From positions 124,001 to 188,000 of the forward strand of contig CALYLW010001185.1 in the NCBI GenBank assembly GCA_944989445.1: a stretch of DNA of 64,000 nt, given 5' to 3'. The translations under genes and the position numbers were made by a program. Positions within the stretch are counted from its first letter, which is position 1, and the number at the start of each line of letters is the position of its first letter. Of the stretch, positions 12,101 through 22,110 are shown in pieces. The notes beneath the pieces are model-generated. The model saw only the letters and a program-made list of their open reading frames with translations, ran no database searches and was not told the origin of the DNA. This stretch comes from Ampullaceana balthica (lineage: Eukaryota > Mollusca > Gastropoda > Lymnaeidae).

Positions 12101-15100
12101 AATTTTAAATCACGCGATAACATATTCATTGGTTATCAAATTAAACTACAGCTGCAAAAAGTAGATGCTCAATCAACTGTTGAAAAGTTTTATGTTGATG
12201 CTCTTGCATTTCATACCAATGCAGTCGGTGAAACCCAGAAAAGAGTGCTAAAGCTCATGTCAGTACTAAAACCCACTAACTGAATATCGGTGGAACAGTC
12301 GGAAATTTTGGAACTGGCCCAGCTTTTTCCACAAATTTTGTCTCCAGCAGATGTTGATTGTTTAGAGGCCGAGGTTATTGATTACCAAGTTGCCGATTTA
12401 AGCAATGTCAAAGCCGACGGAGGTTATGATGCTTTCTGATTTCCGCTACTTTCGAAGTTTGCACAAACAATGTTGGCCTTTCCACATGGAACAGCAAAAG
12501 TAGAACGCGTTTTTCTACTGTTAGTTTATTGAAAACCAACTTGAGAAACAAATGTGTCTACTCCAATGTTGGAAAGTTTACTGACTGTGAGAAATGGACC
12601 GGGAAAAATTACTCACACAATGATCGACAGTTTAAACTTTTCTATGTATTATCATAAGCAAGAGGAATTAAACACTGTCACTGATGATGAATGTTATACA
12701 ATAAACTAACGTTATAAAATATGAGCATGGTAATAGAGACATGCGCATATGACATGCGCATATGGATACTTTACAATTTTTAGCTACAATGCCTGGATTA
12801 TGTTTCATATTCGTTCGTTTTAAGGGCAACATTTTATGCTAAATGTGTCCGTAAAAAACTGTTTATGTCCTCAAAATTTGTTGAAAGTTCTTATATTTGT
12901 CAGTAAATATTATTTTATTGAGTTTGCAACCCTAGTGTAGGTAGAAGCATGAAACTATGAGAAATGGTTGAAAACACTCCCATATATGTAACAGGCGGGA
13001 AACAATGCAATAACTAGGAGGCCAGGGGTCAAATTTTTTTTTCTTTAAATGAGCTATATAGAAACTTATATAACCCCCTTTCCAGTCCATGACGGACTAT
13101 AGGGCATGTGAAGTTGCGTTCACAAGTTTTATTTAGCCACCACTAACGAGCAAGGGATTGTGTGGCTAGCACAATGCACCGGGGGCCTTGCCAGCAGCGA
13201 TAAAGGAACCCGTGACTCTCTTCTGTCTCGGTTCGGCAGTCCAACGCGCTATCGCTTGACCACCGCGACCCTCATCACTAATTTTCTTATTTCCTGTGTA
13301 TGAAATATATCCATCATGATATAGATTGAAATAAACTGTTGTTTTGAACTTTACATCTTACTCTGATAGGACTTTCGGGGCCTTATTTTATTTTTTTTAA
13401 AAGCCGCATACAAGTATTTTATTCATCCGATGGCATTTAAACTTTGGGAAGTTTTTGAGTACGCTCCCACGAATGTTTCTTGCATTAAAAAATGTTAAAA
13501 TACCACTTTATAGGGACTAAATGCCCGTAATGACACTTTAAACATGGGTTATATAAAAGGTATTATGAACAGGAAAAATAAAACACTAGATTTATTCCTA
13601 ACAAATAGACCAGGACTAGTGTTTGACTGCCAAATAATGCCAGGACTGTCCGACCATGATATTGTTAGGGTCACCAATACAAAAAAACTAAAATTACTAA
13701 AATACCTAGAAGAATAATCTATCTTTGTAATAAATGTAATTCAATAAAACTATACCAATCAGCGGCTAACTTCCAAAAAACTTTCCTAAGTAAATTTAAC
13801 ACAAATAGCACAGTAGGATAAATTTGGAAAGATATAAAAACAAATCTAAAAACTATAATGGATGAGAATGTTCCAACAAAACTAACATCAAATAAAATTA
13901 ACAAATGCTGGTTCAATTCTAGATTGAAAAAGCTATGCAAACAAAAAGAGAACTTATTTAAGAAATATAAAGCTACCTATTCATATAGGATACACAAAAA
14001 ATACTTAAAGATTAAACACTCGACACACAAACTTAGTCGAAACCTCCAAAATGAATATATAAACAATGTAATTACCAAAGATAACAATAAAAAACTTATG
14101 GTCCTTTATCAAATCTAAAATAATGTAACCTTCAGAAATAGCTACACTAAAAGGCTCAAATAATAAAACCTATAATGATAATGAAACTAAAGCTAATATC
14201 CTTAACACATATTTTGCATCATCTTTTTCTGCCTCAGGCGACAAGGAAGTTTTAATAAATTTAACTAAAATGGAGGAAATAGGTAACATAACTGTAGATG
14301 ATATAGGTATACATTCACTCCTATAAAACTTAAAAATAAACAAAGCTACTGGCCCAGATGATTTGCCGGCAAGGTTATTAAAAGAACTAAGCAATGAACT
14401 GTCCCCAATCCTTGTGGTTCTATTTCAAGACTCTCTAAACCAGGGTAAAGTGCCCCAGGATTGGAAATTAGGTAAAGTAACTCCACTCTTTAAGAAAGGG
14501 GATAAATCAGACCCTGGTAATTACAGGCCTGTATCACTTACTAGTATCACCTGTAAATTACTAGAAAACATAATATATAGTGGAATAGTTAACTACCTTG
14601 ACAAATATAATGCCGTATGCCCACATCAACAAGGCTTTAGAAAAAAACAGATCATATGAAACACAATTAATAGGTTTAATAGATGAACTATGAAAAGGCT
14701 TAAGCAAAAATGATCAAATAGATACAATATTACTAGACTTCTCAAAAGCATTTGACAAAGTTCACCACCTTAGTTCACTTAAAAAACTAAACTAATTTCG
14801 AATCTCAGGTTCCTCACATCACTGGATCCAAGACTTCGTTTTGGGCAGGGAGCAAACTGTAATAATTGATGGATCTAAATTTGCACCAATAAAGTTTAAT
14901 TCAGGAGTTCCACAAGGAACTGTGCTAGGTCCCTTACTCTTTTTAATATATATAAATGATTTACCCAACAACATCTCAACAGGAACAAAAGTTAGGTTAT
15001 TTGCTGATGATTGTATACTCTATAGAACAATTAAATCAGAACAAGATAGCAAATATTTACAAAAAGACCTAGATGAATTGATAAAATGGGAAACTAACTG

Positions 15101-18100
15101 GAGTATGTGTTCCACCCAGAAAAGTGTCAACTGTTAAGAGTAAAAAAGAAAAAGAAACAAATAAATTCAAAATATTTCATTCATATAAAGGAACTAATCA
15201 AAACTAAAGATGCAAAATACTTAGGAGTAATAATAAATAAGAAATTATCATGGAATCCCCATGTCAATGAAGTTATTAAAAAATCAAACAAAACCTTAGG
15301 CTTTATAAAAAGAAAGCTTTACAAATGTTATAAAGATATAAAACTAAAATGCTATCTCACTTTGGTGAGACCTGTAATAAAATATGCATCTTCTGTATGG
15401 GACCCATCCACCAAAGAAAGCATTGATAAAATATAACAAATCCAAAAAAGAGCTGCCAGATTCATTACTGGAGAATATTCAAAACTGACTAGAACAACAC
15501 CATTAGTTAAATCATTAAACCTTGAAACACTTGAATCAGATAGACATAAGGATAAAAACACATTTCTTATTCCGTTTGCAAGAACAAACTCATACAAATT
15601 TTCGTTCTTCCCGTCCGGAATTCGGGCGTGGAATTGGTTGTCTGAAGAAATCAGGAAAGCCAACACTTTATCAACATTTAAAACTCTAATAAGAATATAG
15701 GACTAAACACAAACCATAGATAAGCGTAGGACGCAATAATCTTATGTATAGCTGGAGCGTCTGAAACAGGTAAGATAAGATAACAGTGGCTAATGGGGAT
15801 ATGGATGTATTATTGACCAAATTTGATATTTTTAAAAAAAAACAACTTTCTATAGGGTAATGAACTCCTAACGTCTGTTCCTTTGAGGCAAGGGCTGAAA
15901 AAATGTTCATAAACTTTTAAAGCTTTATTTCCCATTTTATTTTAAACAGTTTAAATAAAAATATACACGCATCTTAATAATGGCCTAGATTGACATTTTC
16001 AGGCCTAATGAGATATGCACATCCTGCACCCATTTTGCACGGGACCCTTAATGTCATTTTATTCCCCATTTGATCCTACATGACCTTACAAATATTGACA
16101 AACATCTATATCCGTCATGATCCAGATGAAATCAATTGGTGTTTTGAATTGGTGTTAATCGGGTTCTCAAAGCTAACTTAAATCCTAATATTCCGCTGCA
16201 AAGAGTGGGTATTTTCATAGTACATAATTCAACAGAACAAAAGCGTGTAGTGTGCAAATAAGCATGACGAATGACCCTCGCTGGGGTTGACAAATCAAGC
16301 AAAGTTTGTTCAAAAAGGTGTGTGTGTGGGGGGGGGCGGTGTGGCATGTCTCGAGAGTAACAATGCTTCTTGAGTTCACTTTCGTTGTTTCTTCGCAGAA
16401 AAAACATGTGGTTCCTAGTGTAGTGGTTATCAGGCGGAAGTTACTGGGTTCAATCCTCAGCCGAAACATTATATATATTTTTTTTTAAATATTTGTTTTT
16501 GCCCGTTCTTTTCATCCTTTTTTTGCAACCATGGCTGATTATCTCTAGGGTCAGGAATTAAAAGTTATAGTTGGCCAGCTAGAGCTGTGCAGTGTGGGGT
16601 GCACGTAGCCAATCGTATTACGCATATTTCGAGATAAAAAATGCGTATGCGGCCCCTCTTGCGACGTTCAAATTGCGTTCTGACTTTCATTGTGCTGTAG
16701 CTTGCACTATCTCTGACCAAATCTGTCGTATCTAGTATATATAATTTTTCGTACTGTTTCAAATTTCTCAACTTATTAGAGACACAAAACAATATTATGC
16801 TTTTTTCCAGAACTTTACCAAGCTGAGGAATATTTTTTTACACAGTTCATTTCTGACAGAGGATTTGCTCATTTTCTGGACCAGGGAATGTCCATCACTT
16901 TCCTTCATAAAGATTTTGTGTACGGATGAAGGTACAACTAAAATAGAGATTTTGTCTTATTATTTTTATTTTTATTCGCTACGTTTGTTCCAGTTCATAA
17001 CAAATCTACCCAACGTGGTCAAAAGTTTTCTTAATGATTATACATATTTAAATGAATTTGTTCAAGTGCAATGAAAGGTTTTCCGCCTCAGGATACTCAA
17101 TTTTTAAGTTGTAGATATAGCAGGTGTGTGATAGAACTCCAAAATTTGATATTGATAACGGTACAAACTTAAAAGAAATAGTTTCAGCGCAAAAGGAAAT
17201 AATGATTAACAATTTTTTTTTCTTTGTTTTTCAATTTTCTCAAAAACATATAAAGGCAATACTATAGTTTTGCGTCTTGTGTGATATTTGCAAATTGAAA
17301 CTGTTTTCTTTTGATTTCTTTTTTTTTAATCATGAAGGTTCTAAATCAATTTATCGTTTGTAAAAAAAAATGAACATTGTTGTTAGAAATTACACTCTGA
17401 AACCACACTTAACAGTTCCAAAATAACTGTTTGTAAACGAAACGAATATCTCGATCACTACATGAACATTTGACAAAAACTGACCTTTAAAATATTTTGT
17501 CGAACAAACTATCTATCTATTCAAATGCTTGTTCTTACTCCGAAGAATTAAATTTTTCAAAGCAACAAATTTTTATGTAAAAAAGACTGGTTTTAAACTA
17601 TATTTTCAGTTGATGGCATGTTTTTATGTGTAATGATCCATTTGATCTACTCAATATCCTACATGGGGAAGAAAATCAGCAGCCCCAAGCCTAGTGCTCT
17701 TCGTGTGTCTTCCAAAAAGACCCTCTCCACTAACCGCCCCCTCCATCAAGGGGTCTTTACAGCTGAGAACCCCCCAACCCCCCCGGAGCGGTCGCTAATG
17801 AAGCGGTCGACTGGGCATCCAGGACATAAAGTCGAATATGCCTTCCACTAAAGTGAGCTGGAGCTGACCTACCTAGGGTGTAACCCCCACTAGAAGGTTT
17901 CCTCAGAGCTGGCGTCCGCTACGTTCTTCGTGGTGCCTTTCTACTAAAGCGCTGTTTAAAATAAAACTGAAGTTTAATTGATATATAAATAGTTTTCTAA
18001 TTTAACCATTGACTCTACTAAGAAAATCCCTGTCATGACAATCCATCTTCCAGATTTTGTTCCATCCTGTACGTTATGGCATGCTTTGGTCGCATCACAC

Positions 18101-21100
18101 CCAGATTTGTTGGTTGAAATTATAACCTCCCAGATTGTTGATAAAAATGCCATTCGTGCAATTTTGTCCCCGGCTATTCCTTTGGTCGGTTTGAAGGTAG
18201 ACATCCTTGATTTTAAAACACAAGATGAGGTAAGTGATTGCCTCTGAAATTTAAAAAAAATCCCCTTTACTTTATATTTACTACTTTAATTTTAATAATC
18301 GTGTGTTCCTCTTTTGGCCTTAGCCTAGAATGTTAATTAAAAATTACTTTTAAAAGTAAAATTGTTTCATTTTTGGACTGCAACATATATTGGTATAAGA
18401 TTGCAAAAGTGTACATGTTAATTCAAATTATAGTTTTGCATTTAAATTAGATTTTAACAAAGAAGAGTGGTACTTCCTTGTTTATGAACGAAAACGAGGT
18501 GTATTTGCTATCATTTGAAGCATTATTTTATTAATTTTCTTCGCTGTTTTTTTGTTGATCAATACTGTTGCTATGGCAAATCTTTAGCTACATTATGAGA
18601 CATAATTCAAAATTAATTTTTGTGGTTCTTTTGTAAATTTATAAACATAAAAATGCCTATTTAAGTTACATATTTGATTTTTGCATTAAATTTTAATGAT
18701 TTTATTATTTTTATGGAGCACTAACATAAATTTGCCGTCTGACAATTTTTTTTTCTAAAATTTAGTGATTTTCGTTGTCATATTCTCACATTTTTAGTTT
18801 CTTTTATGTTAGTTTTTTTATTTAAACCAAAGAAACAAGTTCAACAACACATAGTCCGTTCAATTACCTTACATTTGATACCAAATTTATCCCTATAAGC
18901 CTAAAAATAATATTTTAAATATTTTTTTTAAAAACCCAATCTCTCAACTTTTTTTTTACTTTTGAAAATAATGTACATTTTTTCGTTAAAAAAATTCCGC
19001 AGCGAAAGAGTTAAATAGTGCTATATAAATTTTTTAAAAAAAAACGTTTCCGATCAGATCTCTAAATGTTAAATTTATTTATAACATTCGCTGATGCTAT
19101 ACACACTTAAACAACTAACAGCCTGCTGGCATAACATAATTTATTTGTCAAATGATCTACCAAAATACTTAAATTAACTCATTATGGCAAATATTAAATC
19201 GAAATTTTACCTTAATTCTTGTTATCCGCATAAGATAAAACTGTGTCAATTACTGACCTCTTGGCCATAAAAATGTAAAACATAAAAATTGATCACCCAA
19301 AAGTGTGAATAAAAATTAATTTTATTTTTGTTGGTAATATTGTAATTTTTTCTACATATTTGTTTTCTCTATTCAATTTCCTTCATATTGATATAAGATA
19401 CATCAATGTTGCGTAAGAATGTTATTTAAAATTTTAGGATAGTTAATATCACCATTGAATAAAAATAAAAACTAAAAAATGTCCTGGCACGAACGTTTTA
19501 CCCCTCCCCCCCCCCAGAAACCCTTTTGGCAAGGAAAGAGTTAATTCAGTCAAAATACTCTGAGAGTAAATATTACATCAAGTTTCTTCTAATCAGTACA
19601 TTTTAAAGCATTTTTAAAGACTAAAAATGTGTAGGTATTTTTACTAATGCGGTCATCAAATTAATTTTTTGATAATACAAAATAATGTTTAATAATATTA
19701 TTATAGTAAAATGTACAACACATATTATGTTTTCATTCGACCAATAGTGTCCTAGACACCATGTAATGAATAATTTGTATTACATTTTACGTTTCAATTT
19801 TGTACTTACTTAATTGTGAATCTCTAATCCCACGTTAAATTTTGATTTTGGCTCGAAGTCATTTTTTTCTTTATAAATATAATGATTTGTAAATATGTAT
19901 TCGTATTTCTCTAACTATTTTCATTTTTTTTTAGGAACATATTACACTTTTTCACTTAAAACATACATTTTATTCTTAAACAAGAGAGCATTCAACTCAT
20001 TTTTATTTTCTGATATAATAAATATAAAGATCAACTAATAGATTGCTTGTCTTCTCTCTAGCTGACCTGCTTCCTTCGTTTTTTGACCAAGTACCATAAT
20101 ACATTGGAGCGAATCAGTTTAGACATCTATGCACATTTTGAGCTTACAGATCCAGCTACAATAATGAACATACTTTCTAAATGCAGAAAATTGTAAGTTA
20201 TTATTTTTGTCTTTTAGTTTCACATATACAATCTTTCACCAAAGTGATGGCACGATGGTCGAGTGGCATGCACTCTCGGCTGGCGCATCGATGGTCACGT
20301 GTTAGAAACGATGTGAAGGCAAGGATTTGTTTCTCAGTCCACCCAGCTTTGAAACAAAGGCATTTAACGCTCATAGCTGTGACTTTAGAAGGATCGTCTG
20401 TATAGCTAAGACAAGACACCTAAACGTGTTATTAAGACAGCGCAGTTATTTTTTTACGAAGCTTTAAACACAATTTTATGGTTGTCTTATCTTATCTATA
20501 CAGACGCTCCTTCTATACAGAAGATTAATGCGTCCACAGACCATGCCGGTCTGTTGGCAAGTGATGCAGCGTTCACAGGCCTCGGCTATATGGGTTCCAC
20601 GCATTACCCAGCTGCGGTTAGAGCCTATAGTTATTGAATGAAACAAAACTCATCAAATTCACTGAAAATGAGACGGACGGGAGATCATACAATCATGATC
20701 AATAGTATCCTGCACTTGCAGAGTAATAAATAACTGAATCTAAGGAAATCATCTTCATATCATTTTTTCAATATTTTAATGTTTTTCCAAAAATATATAA
20801 GTTATTGCCGAAAAAGTATGTGGTATACAATAATTTCAAATCATCACATTTCATTTTGTAAATACAAACAAATGTCATAAACTTTGTAAAAAGAATGTAA
20901 CGATAATAATTGATGCTGTTTATAATTATCAACAAGGTGAATCTTACCATTTACAAGTCTTAAATACTAAAATATTAATTAAAATAAGTCAAACAAAACT
21001 CCGGCGTAGCCGGTCCCAAGCCCGGATGAGAGAGGAGCATGGTTGTGAAGACGGACGGGAGGTCACACAATCATCATCAATAGTATACCGCCTAATTTGC

Positions 21101-21686
21101 AAATTAATGAATAAATGAATAAAAGGAAATCATATTCAATGGAAAGTCTAAAATATGTTGATGTTTTTGCAAAATGTATATAAGTTATTGATGAAAACGA
21201 CTTTGGTATAAAATACTTTCAAATCATCACATTTCATTTTTTATACAAACACGTGTCAAAAAACTTTGGAAACTTAATGTAACGTTAATAATTTACGCTG
21301 TTTATAATAATGAACATGGTGAATCTAATGATTTTAATTTTTAAAAATATTAACATATTATTTAAAGTAAGTCAAACAAATATAGATCCCATATAGCCTC
21401 CCCACTCCTTCTAATATAATTACCTAATTTAAATTTCCGCATTAGACACTTCTCGGCAAGTTATAATGGTCAACATTTGATATAATTTAATATTGACTTA
21501 CCATTTAATTTATGTTCAGCAATTCAAAGTCTAAAATATCCGTAAAATAGTACATTATAATACTATAAATATGTACTAGCTTTTATAAGGATACATTTGT
21601 AAGTGATTTTTTTTCTTCCCAGAGTGCCACATGTATTGGAGAAATCGAGACACTCGACTCAAGTATGGCTTATGAAAAAAGCTTAA
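2627..21686 (+). CDS. F-box gene A (FBXO39/FBXO33-like), eight exons, intact
   Basis: Predicted spliced gene: 2627-2800, 3065-3206, 3449-3696, 4066-4218, 16811-16931, 18054-18229, 20062-20192, 21623-21686. The exons total 1209 bases, giving about 402 residues with one ATG and a TAA. The F-box spans residues about 29-75 (LPLTALVEIFRCL, then VCKTW in exon 2, then DPSLW). After it come leucine-rich helical blocks laid out as in FBXO39, which is about 440 residues long. F-box proteins of this kind dock on SKP1-CUL1 through the F-box and present a substrate for ubiquitination; the substrate here is unknown. Exon borders and phases are supported by the same borders in copies B and C. Intron 4 (12.6 kb) is full of transposons, so the link between exons 4 and 5 rests on the exon order in B and C rather than on a transcript. 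I chose the start at 2627 because it aligns with the ATG of B and C; an in-frame ATG at 2597 is possible. Expression is not shown. Confidence 0.75.
3065..3206 (+). CDS. Gene A exon 2 (second half of F-box)
   Basis: Acceptor TTGTTTAG. The exon reads VCKTWSLCFRDPSLWRKK, completing the F-box, then an acidic stretch. The phase-1 donor is GTGCAG at 3207. A stronger-looking GTAAGA at 3212 would give a stop in exon 3. Copy C has the matching exon at 55234. Confidence 0.75.
3449..3696 (+). CDS. Gene A exon 3
   Basis: Acceptor TTTCTCGCCAG. Reads AVKFAKHFSGYLQDVEIYL and onward, aligning with AIGYARRFSKYLRNVEIN of copy C exon 3. The donor GTAAGT follows GAG in phase 0. This is the start of the leucine-rich, substrate-binding part. 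Confidence 0.8.
4066..4218 (+). CDS. Gene A exon 4
   Basis: Acceptor CATTTTAG. The 51 codons include GLKVLQCLGNTCGDTLKTLL, matching GLKVIKCLAETTGKSLQYL in copy C. Donor GTTAAT, phase 0. A truncated relative survives in pseudogene B at 29451. Confidence 0.75.
4397..5022 (+). mobile_element. hAT element with BED-finger remnant and 8-bp target duplication
   Basis: The ends are TAGTGCTG and CAGCTCTA, with inner TTAACGATTAAT repeats in both orientations. Both flanks are ATTAATAT (4389-4396 and 5023-5030), a perfect 8-bp duplication typical of hAT. Inside, 4687-4920 reads a short BED-like zinc-finger piece (VTCRKQFAF, then a histidine pair in HLQHKH). No transposase core remains, so it is non-autonomous. 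The element at 30716-31286 lies at the same place in pseudogene B and is probably the same insertion. Confidence 0.85.
5031..5092. repeat. TA microsatellite
   Basis: Near-perfect TA dinucleotide run. A second run lies at 4336-4368 upstream of the hAT element. Confidence 0.9.
5140..9110. other. Intron 4 of gene A, 5' part: Helitron-type and other dispersed repeats
   Basis: No gene seen. 5150-5470 and 6990-7260 are related repeats (shared TTTTTGTAATTGTCCCTTTT and AATAATCAGAAAATG) that recur in reverse at 24930-25165. 6790-6860 matches the end of the Helitron-type copy at 58470-58930. 7260-7560 recurs in reverse near 35700-35860. 7850-8900 is an inverted copy of 23000-24240. The short open frames here are chance frames in AT-rich DNA. 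Confidence 0.6.
7850..8900. repeat. Dispersed repeat, inverted relative to 23000-24240
   Basis: On the reverse strand this reads much as 23000-24240 does forward: TTAATTAAGYGTTTTCAGGA, then a stretch around GCTTATGTAAAC, then CCACATAAAATAA. The two are 15 kb apart in opposite orientation. Part of the family also recurs near 43480-43650. No coding capacity; class unknown. Confidence 0.65.
9115..9192. repeat. TA microsatellite
   Basis: Long TA run with one CA interruption. The Ile-Tyr repeat frames it produces on both strands are not real proteins. Confidence 0.95.
9205..10745 (+). pseudogene. KRBA2-like integrase element, decayed
   Basis: An open stretch at 9710-10030 reads IFDVLHKAHLAIGYRGQDRM, the H-H half of an H2C2 integrase zinc finger; the two cysteines that should follow are degraded. 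With frameshifts it continues with CQVDVIDF (first catalytic Asp, about 10065), GREFSNNVV, and QSQGSVERAK (catalytic Glu, about 10345-10380). The second catalytic Asp is not seen. Vertebrate KRBA2 and SCAND3 carry this integrase type, thought to come from Ginger/Gypsy-like elements. The outer parts share GCATTCTATAGAATG near 9285 and 10722 with AGGCAAA nearby, possible inverted ends. Dead copy in intron 4 of gene A. Confidence 0.65.
11283..12720 (+). pseudogene. hAT transposase relic with BED finger and dimerisation domain
   Basis: Fragments in several frames follow the order of a hAT transposase. About 11325-11505 holds a BED-type zinc finger (WISTDNDSKYNAVCTCC, then HGRSAKHIQK). About 11745-11880 holds SPRWLSLWECINPIV. 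12060-12280 holds YLTSFDHLES to VLKLMSVLKP. About 12455-12620 holds the C-terminal dimerisation block (FPHGTAKVERVF, then PMLESLLTVRNGP). Multiple frameshifts and stops make it inactive. The right end may be GAGTTTGCAACCCTAG near 12921-12936. It lies in intron 4 of gene A and is absent from the corresponding part of B. Confidence 0.8.
12937..13572. repeat. Repeat block shared with pseudogene B intron 4, left part
   Basis: Matches 32530-33300 in B (shared GTGTAGGTAGAAGCATGAAAC, GAAATAAACTGTTGTTTTGA and GGGAAGTTTTTGAGTACGCTCC). It resumes at 15782 after the LINE insertion. Within B the AGCATGAAAC motif occurs three times in tandem. Origin unknown. Confidence 0.7.
13078..13275 (-). mobile_element. 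tRNA-derived SINE
   Basis: Read on the minus strand, the head has an A-box-like GGTGGTCAAGCGATAGCGCG and a B-box-like CACGGGTTCCTTTATC. The paralogous site in B (near 32995) lacks it, joining CTATATAAAAACTTA directly to CATCACTAA, so the insertion happened after the duplication or was lost in B. Confidence 0.65.
13573..15781 (+). mobile_element. CR1/Jockey-group LINE, 5'-truncated, mutated
   Basis: Pieces in order: endonuclease C-terminus (LDLFLTNRPGL, then GLSDHDIV about 13645), a basic linker (13858-14118), then reverse transcriptase with TGPDDLPARLL, NYRPVSLTSI, LLDFSKAFDKV (about 14733), GVPQGTVLGPLLFLIYINDL and FADD (about 15000), and the C-terminal WNPHVN to SSVWDPSTKE block. Frameshifts and stops make it inactive. 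The 3' end is AAGATAAGATAA. Copy B has the empty site near 33297 (GAACAGTGACTAC), and AACAG lies on both sides of the element here. A second copy lies at 48979-49788. Confidence 0.85.
15787..16810. repeat. Repeat block shared with pseudogene B intron 4, right part
   Basis: Continues the block of 12937-13572 and aligns with 33300-34240 (shared TATGGATG.ATTATTGACCA and GCACCCATTTTGCACGGG), down to exon 5. No gene. A tRNA-like insertion lies at 16410. Confidence 0.7.
16410..16468 (+). pseudogene. tRNA-Val-like pseudogene lacking the anticodon arm
   Basis: CTAGTGTAGTGGTTATCA matches the D-arm and A-box of eukaryotic tRNA-Val. CTGGGTTCAATCCTCAG matches its T-arm and B-box, and CCGAAAC the 3' acceptor strand. 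The anticodon arm is reduced to about 10 bases, so it cannot be a working tRNA. It may be a SINE head. It is absent from the matching region of B. Confidence 0.6.
16811..16931 (+). CDS. Gene A exon 5
   Basis: Acceptor TTTTTTCCAG. Reads NFTKLRNIFL, then LTEDLLIFWTRECPSL. Copy C has KFTNLIKVSL and DDLLASWSRECPHL. Ends in phase 1 before GTACAA. Near-identical to B exon 5, except that B has a stop where this has a serine codon. Confidence 0.75.
16932..18053. other. Intron 5 of gene A with a GC-rich insertion
   Basis: The intron is about 1.1 kb here against 0.36 kb in B. The extra part, roughly 17265-18000, contains a GC-rich island (about 17640-17950) with an 77-codon open frame at 17618-17851 that I do not recognise. 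It is compositionally unlike the surrounding intron and is probably part of a mobile element. Confidence 0.5.
18054..18229 (+). CDS. Gene A exon 6
   Basis: Acceptor CATCTTCCAG, then a phase-1 entry reading DFVPSCTLWHALVASHPDLL and LSPAIPLVGL. Ends CAAGATGAG before GTAAGT, phase 0. The open frame extends upstream of the acceptor, but the phase and the copy C border favour 18054. Confidence 0.75.
18230..20061. other. Intron 6 of gene A
   Basis: AT-rich intron collinear with 34901-38467 in pseudogene B apart from B-specific insertions. I see no gene or structured RNA. Confidence 0.6.
20062..20192 (+). CDS. Gene A exon 7
   Basis: Acceptor TTCTCTCTAG. Reads LTCFLRFLTKYHNTLERISL, then a DPATIMNILSKCRKL tail. 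The exon is 131 bases, phase 0 to 2, the same length as in B and C. A conserved leucine-rich repeat-like block. Confidence 0.8.
20240..20425 (+). mobile_element. tRNA-derived SINE with LINE-type 3' tail
   Basis: The head has A-box GATGGTCGAGTGGCATGC and a decayed B-box GTGTTAGAAACGATG. The 3' part AGAAGGATCGTCTGTATAG matches the 3' end of the GATAA-tailed LINE (AGAAGGAGCGTCTGTATAG at 15740s on the plus strand family and 49000s in reverse). This suggests the SINE is mobilised by that LINE. A related head lies at the same position in B (38640), with a better B-box. Confidence 0.7.
20487..20640 (-). mobile_element. SINE/LINE 3' end, reverse orientation
   Basis: Starts on the plus strand with TCTTATCTTATCTATACAG, the reverse of the GATAA tail, then CGCTCCTTCTATACAGAAG. 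The rest resembles the SINE at 63235-63520. Confidence 0.6.
20650..21340 (+). repeat. Tandem duplication in intron 7 of gene A
   Basis: 20655-20950 and 21035-21330 are direct copies, sharing GAGACGGACGGGAG/GAAGACGGACGGGAG starts, CAAATCATCACATTTCATTT and a GATGCTGTTTATAAT-like end. Copy B has only one (38845-39130), so the duplication is specific to A or was lost in B. Confidence 0.75.
21623..21686 (+). CDS. Gene A exon 8 (terminal)
   Basis: Acceptor TTTTCTTCCCAG. Completes the split leucine codon and reads VPHVLEKSRHSTQVWLMKKA, then TAA at 21684-21686. Copy B has VPHVLENRRYGN and also ends KEA-stop. The nearest AATAAA I see downstream is about 22308, after an inserted hAT end, so the poly(A) site is uncertain. 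Confidence 0.65.
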
Positions 21687-21743
21687 TGAACTTTTGTTTA
21701 TAGAATGATAGTTTCCTCTTGATAATGCAAGTTAAGTTTATAT

Positions 21744-22110
21744 TAGGGGTGTACCAGTTTAAATTTTTTGGATATCCGGCCGGTGCTGGATTTGCAAGAT
21801 TTATGAAGTGATATCCGGTAGGATTCCGGAGCCGGATTCACAAAGAATTAACAGAGTAACTTACTACATCACTTGACTTGGGTGAGTAGAGACAATCGAC
21901 GGTTCATTACTGCAGTTCAATACTATAGACATGACAATGATGCCGTATTAAATCATTGAAATGTAAAATAATTGCATTAGACAAAATTCACATTTATTTC
22001 CAGGCGTTTAAGATGAAACACAATACTGTCGGATTTTATTGTGTGAGAGTGACTGGTAGTAAATTTAACGTGGATAGTTTGGTGAACTGAGATTACGAGA
22101 TATTTTTTTT
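21744..22110. mobile_element. hAT element, left end only (CCGG-rich)
   Basis: Starts TAGGGGTGTACC, followed by CCGG-rich sequence. The 8 bases before it are GTTTATAT. The matching right end, GGTACATCCCTA followed by the same GTTTATAT, is in the B unit at 45749-45768. Each unit keeps one end of what looks like a single ancestral insertion. The right limit here is uncertain. Confidence 0.6.

Noticed and set aside
21001..21035. GGCGTAGCCGGTCCC motif as a Helitron 3' end
   Set aside because: It lacks the CTAG|T terminus and a partner TC end. The sequence sits between two tandem copies in intron 7 and may be an unrelated insertion scar.
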